Below, one piece after another: positions 34,090 through 40,190 of a stretch of 64,000 bases of DNA. The number at the start of each line of letters is the position of its first letter. Within the stretch, counting starts at the first letter, position 1. Source of the stretch: Candidatus Izimoplasma sp. ZiA1 (GTDB lineage Bacteria; Bacillota_I; Bacilli_A; Izemoplasmatales; Izemoplasmataceae); assembly GCA_002285055.1 (NCBI GenBank), contig NQYJ01000009.1:1-64000 (forward strand). Reading direction: 5' to 3'. Both the position numbers and the translations under genes were made by a program. The notes under the pieces were generated by a model that was not told where the DNA came from, ran no database searches, and worked only from the letters and a program-made list of their open reading frames with translations.

Positions 34090-35139
34090 ATGGAAAACTT
34101 AAAAGAAAAGTTGCTAAAGAATTATAGTGATAGTAATATCTATATAAGAAGAAAAGCAGAGTACGGGATGACATTTTTATTGATTTTAATTTTTATCATG
34201 TTTTTCTTATCTATATTTAAAAGCGTCTTTGTTAGTCTAACTATTTTAGAACATGTAATCAATGTTGTTAATTTCTTAGGCTTTATAATAATATTTTATT
34301 TTATGTATAAAGGTAAACTGAGTGTAGGGGTTACACTCTTAACTTTATTAGGAGTAGCTAGAGCTTTAAGTATTTTAATGATATATGAAGTTTCTCAGTT
34401 CTACATATTTTTACCTGTTTTATTACTTGCAGCTGGAGTTGTACACACTAAAAAGTATCAATATCATTTTGTGAATGTGTCTGTTGTTTTAATGTCTATA
34501 GCTAAATTGATAATTCAAGCTAGTAAATATCAAGAGGGAATTGTAGATTATAACTCGGTTATAATTAGTGTCATTTCACTATTTTATGTTTTCTCAATAT
34601 TATTTATGATGCTAAAATTTGTCTCAATAGTAGAAGAAGAGATTATAACTTCTGAAAAGTTAAAAGAACTTTCTACCAAAGATTTTTTAACTAATACATT
34701 TAATAGAAGAAAACTTGATAAATTTGATAATAGAACTGGCTTTAACGAGTTTACATCAGTTTTGATGTTAGACTTTGATCACTTTAAGGAAGTTAATGAT
34801 AATCATGGTCATAGAGTAGGTGATTCTGTTTTAATTGAAACAATTAAGATTATCAAAAGTTTCATTAGAAAAGATGATTACATAATTAGATGGGGTGGAG
34901 AAGAATTTGTGGTTATCTTACATAATTGTATAGATGATGACTCAGTTTTAGTTTCGGAAAAAATAAGAAAAATTATTGAGGAAAAAGTATATAAATTTAA
35001 TGAAAATATTAAGGTTACAGTTAGCATTGGTGTTACTACAATAAAAGAAAACGAATCGATATATGCAACAATTAATAGAGCTGACAAAGCATTATATCAA
35101 GCGAAAAATAACGGAAGAAACAAAGTAGAGTATATTTAG
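34090..35139 (+). CDS. Membrane-bound diguanylate cyclase (GGDEF)
   Basis: 349 residues: about six membrane helices (25-185), then a GGDEF domain (190-348). The active-site loop is RWGGEEFVVIL, and RKDD five residues before GGEEF is a complete product-inhibition I-site; DFDHFKEVNDNHGHRVGD and VTVSIGVTT are also typical. It should make cyclic di-GMP from GTP. CAGGAGG precedes the ATG. It sits between alkC and a small membrane protein with short gaps, so all three probably share a transcript. The HD-GYP protein at 2896 may degrade its product. Confidence 0.93.
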   Translation: MENLKEKLLKNYSDSNIYIRRKAEYGMTFLLILIFIMFFLSIFKSVFVSLTILEHVINVVNFLGFIIIFYFMYKGKLSVGVTLLTLLGVARALSILMIYEVSQFYIFLPVLLLAAGVVHTKKYQYHFVNVSVVLMSIAKLIIQASKYQEGIVDYNSVIISVISLFYVFSILFMMLKFVSIVEEEIITSEKLKELSTKDFLTNTFNRRKLDKFDNRTGFNEFTSVLMLDFDHFKEVNDNHGHRVGDSVLIETIKIIKSFIRKDDYIIRWGGEEFVVILHNCIDDDSVLVSEKIRKIIEEKVYKFNENIKVTVSIGVTTIKENESIYATINRADKALYQAKNNGRNKVEYI

Positions 35140-35150
35140 AGGAGAATACT

Positions 35151-35582
35151 ATGAACTCATTACAAATCGGAATTACAGTATTTATTTTTATTGAATTTTT
35201 AAACATTTGCATTTTGTATTTCCAACCCCTTTCAAAAAAGGGTAATGGTGTTGGAATATTTGAGGATTATGTTAATTTAAGTGAAAATGATGATTATAAG
35301 GATTTTGTTGGATACTTGATTAACTGGGTTGCAGGAGCAAAATTAATTTTCATATTTATCGGAATTGTTGTGGTGGTTTTTGGTAACTACAACACTCAGT
35401 TGTTTACTGTTTTAGCCTTAATCTTATCAATCTTGTCATTCTATTGGAAGCTTTATCCAACAATAAAAATTCTAGATAAAAAAGGAAAAATCAATCCTAG
35501 AGGATACTATAAAACATTGAATTATATGATACTTACATTTATACTTGGGTTTCTTACAGTATTCTTAGTAAATATTGTATAA
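35151..35582 (+). CDS. Four-helix membrane protein
   Basis: 143 residues with four membrane spans (about 5-25, 62-82, 87-105, 122-142). A soluble loop (26-60) lies between helices 1 and 2. Not recognised. It starts 12 bases after the cyclase stop with AGAGGAG before the ATG, so it is the third gene of the alkC unit and might modulate the cyclase; that is inference. Confidence 0.65.
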   Translation: MNSLQIGITVFIFIEFLNICILYFQPLSKKGNGVGIFEDYVNLSENDDYKDFVGYLINWVAGAKLIFIFIGIVVVVFGNYNTQLFTVLALILSILSFYWKLYPTIKILDKKGKINPRGYYKTLNYMILTFILGFLTVFLVNIV

Positions 35583-35583
35583 A

Positions 35584-35610
35584 AAAAAGCGAATATTTTC
35601 GCTTTTTTTA
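35584..35610. terminator. Bidirectional terminator at 35.6 kb
   Basis: AAAGCGAA (35586-35593) pairs with TTCGCTTT (35598-35605) over TATT, with A- and T-runs outside; it ends the alkC unit and the converging minus-strand unit. Confidence 0.87.
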
Positions 35611-36093
35611 TTATAAGTTTTCTGGTTCTTTTGTAAAGAATACACGATTACATTCTTTTGATGCTTTTTGGATAGTTTCTTGAATTTTTTCGATATTATG
35701 TTCGATTTTTTGTGTATACTCAGCTGGAATATTATAGTAAAGAAACAAGTCTTCAAATGCTTTAATTGATTTATTTAAACTGTTGTTAATCTTTATGAAG
35801 TTTTTAATATTGTGAGATTTAACAGCATTAGTAAATTGATCATAATCAATTTTGATTAACTCAATAACATCCTCAGGATTCTCAAACTCTTTAATTGATA
35901 AAGGATAAGGTTTAATTCTTTCTAAAAAATATTTGTTGTTTTTATTTATATTGTAAGCATAACTAACTTCTACATCTTGCTCAAATTTAAAACTAGCGTA
36001 TACCATTTTTCCAGAAACGACTTGAACAGCTGCTCCTAGTTGAATTAATTTCATAACATGTTGATTTGCTTCTGAGTTTATATATTTGTTCAT
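35611..36093 (-). CDS. Uncharacterised protein downstream of ArsB/NhaD permease
   Basis: 160 residues, soluble. The first half is mixed alpha/beta (VMKLIQLGAAVQVVSGKMVYASFKF, then VEVSYAYNI), the second half nearly all helical, with LNKSIKAFEDLFLYYNIPAEY and IEHNIEKIQETIQKA likely to form a coiled coil. No family recognised. It starts nine bases after the permease stop, with TAGGAGG upstream, so it is co-transcribed with the permease and may regulate it. Confidence 0.65.
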   Translation of the reverse strand: MNKYINSEANQHVMKLIQLGAAVQVVSGKMVYASFKFEQDVEVSYAYNINKNNKYFLERIKPYPLSIKEFENPEDVIELIKIDYDQFTNAVKSHNIKNFIKINNSLNKSIKAFEDLFLYYNIPAEYTQKIEHNIEKIQETIQKASKECNRVFFTKEPENL

Positions 36094-36102
36094 AATTTCC
36101 TC

Positions 36103-37377
36103 CTATAGATAAAAGACTAATAAATAGATTGTAGATATCATAATTGACATAATCATTAATGGGAATGCAATTTTCATATAGCCTAAAAATGTTATTTTAT
36201 GACCGTTTCTTTCAACAATTCCTCTAGCAACAACATTTGCTGAGGCTCCAATTATTGTACCGTTTCCACCTAAACATGCTCCAATTGATAATGCCCACCA
36301 AACTGGTTCAAAGTTACTTGTACTAAGCGATTCCATTTCATTAACTAATGGAATCATAGTTGCCACATAAGGAATGTTATCTAAAAATGATGATAAAATT
36401 GCTGACATCCATAACACTAATATCGTAGTTATTCCTAAGTCACCTTGAGTTACGTTTAATAATTTTTCAGCAAGTATTGAGATAACACCAATACTTTCTA
36501 ATGAACCAACTAGTACGAATAATCCTCCAAAGAAGAAGATAGTAACCCATTCAACATCAACAAGAATTTCCTCTGGTTCTATTCTACTTATTAATAATAG
36601 CAAAGATGCACCAAAGATTGCAACACTTGCTGATTCCATACCGATTTGCTCAGCTAAAGTAAATCCACCTATTGTTATAAATAGAACAATTAAACTTTTA
36701 ATAAGTAATTTTTTATCTGTTATTGCTTTTCTTTCATCCATTTTTAATATTAATTGACGTGATTCTTCACTTACTTTTAGTGACTTACGATATATAATTT
36801 TTATGAAGAAAATAGTGACAATAAATATTACTAACATAATTGGTGCTAAGTTAATCACAAAGTCAACAAAACTTAAACCAGTGAAACTACCAATCATAAT
36901 GTTAGGTGGATCACCGATTAAAGTAGCTGCTCCACCAATATTTGCTGCCATTATTTCGGAGATTATAAATGGGACTGGGTTAATTTTTAGTGTATCAGAG
37001 ATTACTAAAGTTACAGGGACAATTAATAAAATTGTTGTAACGTTATCAAGTAAACCTGATGCAACTGCAGCAATTATAGAGAAGTAAAGAATAATTTTTA
37101 CTGGGTCGCCTTTTGCTAGTTTCGCAGTTTTTATCGCTAAATATTGAAATAAACCAGTTCGTTTAATAATGTTAACGATTATCATCATTCCTATTAGTAA
37201 ACCAAGTGTATTAAAATCAATGTGTTCTAAAGCTTCCTCTTGAGAAACTACTTGAAATAAAATCATAAGTACAGCTCCAAATAATGCAACTACTGTACGG
37301 TTGAGCTTTTCAGATACTATCATTATGTATGATAGTGAGAATATTAAAATTCCGATAATTAAGTGTTGTTCAGGCAC
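36103..37377 (-). CDS. ArsB/NhaD-type ion permease
   Basis: 424 residues with about 12 membrane spans. SEKLNRTVVALFGAVLMI, DFNTLGLLIGMMIIVNI, SGLLDNVTTILLIVPVTL, AANIGGAATLIGDPPNIMIG and LDNIPYVATMIPL are the conserved halves of the ArsB/NhaD/P-protein branch of the ion transporter superfamily. Members export arsenite or exchange Na+/H+, or carry organic anions; no ars genes are near, so the ion is open. GTG 37377 is the start, with GGAGAG on the minus strand. A long hairpin lies about 75 bases upstream. Confidence 0.85.
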   Translation of the reverse strand: MPEQHLIIGILIFSLSYIMIVSEKLNRTVVALFGAVLMILFQVVSQEEALEHIDFNTLGLLIGMMIIVNIIKRTGLFQYLAIKTAKLAKGDPVKIILYFSIIAAVASGLLDNVTTILLIVPVTLVISDTLKINPVPFIISEIMAANIGGAATLIGDPPNIMIGSFTGLSFVDFVINLAPIMLVIFIVTIFFIKIIYRKSLKVSEESRQLILKMDERKAITDKKLLIKSLIVLFITIGGFTLAEQIGMESASVAIFGASLLLLISRIEPEEILVDVEWVTIFFFGGLFVLVGSLESIGVISILAEKLLNVTQGDLGITTILVLWMSAILSSFLDNIPYVATMIPLVNEMESLSTSNFEPVWWALSIGACLGGNGTIIGASANVVARGIVERNGHKITFLGYMKIAFPLMIMSIMISTIYLLVFYL

Positions 37378-37452
37378 AATGAATCTCTCCTTTTATGTAT
37401 TTTTTGATCTATGCAATAAAAACCTATAGATAATAAGTTGGGAATTTTTTTG

Positions 37453-37486
37453 AAATAACCAAGTAATAAAAATTACCTGGCTATTT
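37453..37486 (-). other. 15-bp hairpin between the 95-residue gene and the permease
   Basis: AAATAACCAAGTAAT (37453-37467) faces ATTACCTGGCTATTT (37472-37486) over a 4-base loop. In minus-strand RNA all 15 positions pair (two as G-U); in plus-strand RNA two are A-C mismatches, so the structure belongs to the minus-strand transcript. There is no T-run, so it is more a 3' stabiliser or leader element than a terminator. Confidence 0.5.
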
Positions 37487-37544
37487 CGTTGGTGAATTTA
37501 TAATATATATATTTCTTATAAGAAAGAAGTATAGATATTTTCCT

Positions 37545-37832
37545 CTAAGCTGTAACAGTTTTAAATAGATGATTAAATATAGCTTTTTCGAAACTTTCAT
37601 TTCGAGATAAATTTACTTTGTTTATTATGCTCTTACTATGATGTCCTAGAAAATCAACTAGATTATTTTCCTTGTTAATTTCAAGATCATAATCAAACCA
37701 GTAATCATTTTCATCTTCATACTGAATTGATACATGTAAATCGGTAGGTGTATTATATTCAAGTATTAATTTACTTAGTTTACCATAAAGATATTTTTCA
37801 GTTAACTCAGCTAAACCTTGGTATTTTTCCAT
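37545..37832 (-). CDS. Small uncharacterised protein behind an attenuator-like leader
   Basis: 95 residues, acidic, no membrane segment: MEKYQGLAELTEKYLYGKL, then a beta-rich part (DLHVSIQYEDENDYWFDYDLEI) and a helical end. Not recognised. I start it at ATG 37832 with GGAGG eight bases upstream; an in-frame ATG at 37898 would lie inside the leader's terminator hairpin and lacks a ribosome site. Its leader has a good promoter and a hairpin with eight T, suggesting controlled read-through. Confidence 0.6.
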   Translation of the reverse strand: MEKYQGLAELTEKYLYGKLSKLILEYNTPTDLHVSIQYEDENDYWFDYDLEINKENNLVDFLGHHSKSIINKVNLSRNESFEKAIFNHLFKTVTA

Positions 37833-37870
37833 TTGTATTTCCTCCAAAATAGATTTATCTGCAAATCTAA

Positions 37871-37889
37871 TTTTGGATATTTTCCAAAA
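37871..37889 (-). other. Second small hairpin in the 37832 leader
   Basis: TTTTGGA (37871-37877) and TCCAAAA (37883-37889) form a 7-bp inverted repeat beginning within the T-run of the upstream terminator hairpin and about 40 bases before the start codon. Confidence 0.4.
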
Positions 37890-37964
37890 AAAAGACATCG
37901 CAAAATTAATGGCAAAGTCATTCGTTCAAAGGATGGCTTGTCGTTGGGTCAAAAGTAACCCGTT
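37886..37964 (-). promoter_or_regulatory. Structured leader ending in a terminator hairpin (attenuator or riboswitch candidate)
   Basis: On the minus strand the RNA would begin near 37963. GGGT pairs with ACCC (about 37946-37961) as a first hairpin. CAAGCCAT (37940-37933) can pair with ATGACTTTG (37921-37913). Alternatively GACTTTGC (37919-37912) pairs with GCGATGTC (37901-37894), with one mismatch and one G-U, followed by eight T (37893-37886): a terminator. The two pairings are mutually exclusive. It does not match a riboswitch class that I can name. Confidence 0.5.
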
Positions 37965-37968
37965 ATCA

Positions 37969-37997
37969 AATATACTCCTCTAAAAATTAAAAATCAA
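37969..37997 (-). promoter_or_regulatory. Promoter of the 37832 leader
   Basis: On the minus strand TTGATT (37997-37992), 17 bases, TATATT (37974-37969). Confidence 0.65.
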
Positions 37998-38267
37998 GAG
38001 TTTTTTTTATAAAAAATATGACTGAATAATCACTCAAGGTCAATATTCTAGACTGTGTGGTAATGAGAGGGTTTTCTTAAAAAAATTTATTTTTTTACTT
38101 TTTTATTTTTTACTATAATACGTTAGTGAAGAAACTATGTATATAAAAATTTCATTCAGAATTTTTTTTGACCTATTATTGATATAATCTTTATTATCCC
38201 TAATTAAGGACGTATTAACATTTATCATGTATATATTTACTTATTTTATTTTTGATTTATTCAAAAT

Positions 38268-38298
38268 TTTAATTGTTTTATTATATAAAACAATTAAA
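38268..38298. repeat. Perfect 13-bp AT-rich inverted repeat
   Basis: TTTAATTGTTTTA (38268-38280) and TAAAACAATTAAA (38286-38298) flank TTATA. It lies in the gene-free 37900-38400 stretch, which is very AT-rich; a TATAAT box near 38112 and TTGACC at 38169 suggest stray plus-strand promoters, but no ORF follows. Confidence 0.6.
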
Positions 38299-38331
38299 TT
38301 GATATATTCAATAAATATTTATTTTGTATAC

Positions 38332-38368
38332 AAAAAAGTGATTATTGAAGTGTTATCAATAATCACTT
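38332..38368 (-). terminator. Terminator of the TetR-GDPD unit
   Basis: AAGTGATTATTGA (38336-38348) and TCAATAATCACTT (38356-38368) form a perfect 13-bp stem; read on the minus strand it is followed by six T. Confidence 0.9.
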
Positions 38369-38401
38369 ATAAGTAATAATGAAAATATTATGGTCAGTAT
38401 T

Positions 38402-39118
38402 TTATGGTCTTATTTTTTCAAATACAGCATTATCATATCTATCCTTTACAAAACTGTACTCATGCTCAGTTCTTGCTGTATAAGAGAGGATTAATATTCC
38501 TTTGTTTTTTAATCTATCTAGTTGTTTTTTTGGGAGGTTTTTTATATTGTAGTTAATGAAGTCTGGTCTTGAAAAAATATTAAATGCTAGGTGTGTTAGA
38601 AGAGGACCATAAACAAGTTTGATACATGAGTACTTTTTAGAGATTTGGCCTCTTATTATTAAAGGGTTTACCTTTTTAAATCTAATCAATATCCTTGGGT
38701 CAAAAGAATGAATAGCATATTTATTTGAATAACTTCCCATTATATCTATAAGTTTGTTAATCATAACTTTATATTTTTTTGATGATTTAAGTTCAATTAA
38801 TAGGTTTGTACTTCTTGGTAGAATGTCAAGAACATCAGTTAATAGAGGTATTTTTTCATCTGTTTCTAATAAAGTTAACTTCTTAATCTCACTATATTTT
38901 GTTTTCTCTATGATTACATTTTTATTACATAGTCTTTTTAAGTTTGAATCATGGACAACAACTATTTGATTGTCTTGAGTCATTCTTATATCAAGTTCTA
39001 TATCGTAGTTATGACTAATTGCATTTTTAAAAGCACCTAGAGAGTTCTCTGGTAATTTTTCATCATGTAAACCTCTATGGGCAAATTTACCTTGTTTAAT
39101 CCACTTCATATCTTTCAT
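38402..39118 (-). CDS. Glycerophosphodiester phosphodiesterase
   Basis: 238 residues, GDPD/PLC-like TIM barrel. FAHRGLHDEKLPENSLGAF carries the catalytic HRG and the PENS loop, IELDIRMTQDNQIVVVHDSNLKRL the metal-binding ExD and second catalytic His, and LLIELKSSKKYKV the later Glu/Lys. It hydrolyses glycerophosphodiesters to glycerol-3-phosphate and an alcohol. No signal peptide, so it acts in the cytoplasm. It starts 31 bases after the TetR gene (GAGGAAG before ATG 39118). Its product could feed glycerol-3-phosphate metabolism. Confidence 0.92.
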   Translation of the reverse strand: MKDMKWIKQGKFAHRGLHDEKLPENSLGAFKNAISHNYDIELDIRMTQDNQIVVVHDSNLKRLCNKNVIIEKTKYSEIKKLTLLETDEKIPLLTDVLDILPRSTNLLIELKSSKKYKVMINKLIDIMGSYSNKYAIHSFDPRILIRFKKVNPLIIRGQISKKYSCIKLVYGPLLTHLAFNIFSRPDFINYNIKNLPKKQLDRLKNKGILILSYTARTEHEYSFVKDRYDNAVFEKIRP

Positions 39119-39149
39119 AGTATCTTCCTCGTTTTATTATATGTATATT

Positions 39150-39752
39150 TTACTTATGATCTTTTAAATAATTTGGTATTCCTTCATTAAAAAACGATAC
39201 GAATACTTCAATAGTTTTTTCCATGTTTTTTGGTAAAACTCCCAATGCCTGTTGCATTGCCATACCATCAATTGCAGCAACTAGGATTGTTGCTACTTCC
39301 CGCTTTTTGTCACTATCTTCAAGTTCAAATGCATTGATTAATAAGTTTGAAACACTGTCAAGCATCGTACTGTAGTTATCATGATATTTATCTTTAATTG
39401 AACTTTTTCTTTTAATCATGTCACTAAAAAAGTGAACATGAATTTTTTGTTCTTCGACTTTTTTAAGTCGTTTAATAACTTCGTTATTTATTTGATCTAA
39501 AAGATCTTTACCATTTTTTTTATTTTCTTGATTAGTAATCGCTTGGTACAGGTTATTAGAAAAGTGAAGAGATTGTTTCATAACATCAAAACACAGTTCG
39601 TCTTTGTTTTTATAATGATGATAAATTGCCCCAGTTGTCAATCCTGCTTGGGTTGCAATATTCCTCATTGTTAATTCTTCAATTGGGTGGTCTTTTAAAA
39701 CTTCAATTGTAGCATCAATTATTCGTTGCTTCCTTTTATTTATTTCGCTCAT
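39150..39752 (-). CDS. TetR/AcrR-family regulator
   Basis: 200 residues. The N-terminal helix-turn-helix (RIIDATIEVLKDHPIEELTMRNIATQAGLTTGAIYHHYKNKDELCFDVM) is textbook TetR; the C-terminal ligand domain is all helical. It heads a two-gene unit with the GDPD gene and probably represses its own promoter, where TATCA-CAATA-TGATA overlaps the -10. The ribosome site is weak (GAGTGTGAATT). Confidence 0.9.
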   Translation of the reverse strand: MSEINKRKQRIIDATIEVLKDHPIEELTMRNIATQAGLTTGAIYHHYKNKDELCFDVMKQSLHFSNNLYQAITNQENKKNGKDLLDQINNEVIKRLKKVEEQKIHVHFFSDMIKRKSSIKDKYHDNYSTMLDSVSNLLINAFELEDSDKKREVATILVAAIDGMAMQQALGVLPKNMEKTIEVFVSFFNEGIPNYLKDHK

Positions 39753-39780
39753 AATTCACACTCATTTCTCTTTTTTATAC

Positions 39781-39818
39781 TATCACAATATGATAAATAT
39801 GAGAATATAATTTGTAAA
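39781..39818 (-). promoter_or_regulatory. Promoter and operator of the TetR-GDPD unit
   Basis: On the minus strand TTTACA (39813-39818), 17 bases, TATCAT (39790-39795). The inverted repeat TATCA-CAATA-TGATA (39781-39795) covers the -10, a natural autoregulation site. Confidence 0.55.
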
Positions 39819-39845
39819 AAGAGATTCAAAAGAATCTCTTTTTAT
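39816..39845. terminator. Terminator after hypA
   Basis: AAAAAGAGATTC (39816-39827) pairs with GAATCTCTTTTT (39832-39843) over AAAA. It terminates the minus-strand hypB-hypA unit and lies next to the TetR promoter's -35. Confidence 0.88.
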
Positions 39846-39846
39846 T

Positions 39847-40188
39847 TTATGCAGTATAAATTTCTTTTATGTTAAATTCTTTACCACTTATTATTGTCCA
39901 GTCGTGTGAGCCACATTTTGGACATGTACGATTATTTTGTGCAATGTTATAACCAAAACCACAATCATCACATTTTCCCAAACCAGGTGTGATCTCTATT
40001 TTAAGTTTTGTGTTTTTTAACATTGATTTTTCAACTGCCATTGGATATACTTCTTCAATATATCTTGGGATAACAGATGAAAGTTCTCCGATTTCTAGAA
40101 CTAAAGTATCAATTGTTTTAACATTGTGTTCAGATGCGAATTGCTCTACTTGTTTAACTACTTCTATTACTATTCCAAGTTCATGCAT
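39847..40188 (-). CDS. hypA: Hydrogenase/nickel metallochaperone HypA
   Basis: 113 residues starting MHELG: His2 is the conserved nickel ligand. KCDDCGFG and CPKCGSHDW provide the four Cys of the structural zinc site. HypA delivers nickel together with HypB to [NiFe]-hydrogenase or urease. It begins two bases after the stop of the oxidoreductase gene, whose other side is hypB. No hydrogenase, HypC-F or urease gene is in the window. Confidence 0.95.
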   Translation of the reverse strand: MHELGIVIEVVKQVEQFASEHNVKTIDTLVLEIGELSSVIPRYIEEVYPMAVEKSMLKNTKLKIEITPGLGKCDDCGFGYNIAQNNRTCPKCGSHDWTIISGKEFNIKEIYTA

Positions 40189-40190
40189 TT

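Noticed and set aside
35565..35756. Minus-strand 63-codon ORF within the 35611-36093 gene region
   Set aside because: It overlaps a longer gene with a good ribosome site in another frame and runs through the terminator at 35.6 kb.
37833..37898. Upstream in-frame ATG giving a 117-residue version of the 37545 gene
   Set aside because: The ATG lies in the terminator hairpin and T-run and has no ribosome site, whereas ATG 37832 has GGAGG at ideal distance.
37921..37930. T-loop-like GTTCAAA suggesting a tRNA near 37.9 kb
   Set aside because: No acceptor stem, anticodon arm or D-arm can be built around it on either strand.
37886..37964. Assignment of the leader to the c-di-GMP-I riboswitch class
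   Set aside because: The GACGCAAAGCC core and the GAAA loop/receptor are not present; only loose similarity to GGCAAA exists on the opposite strand.
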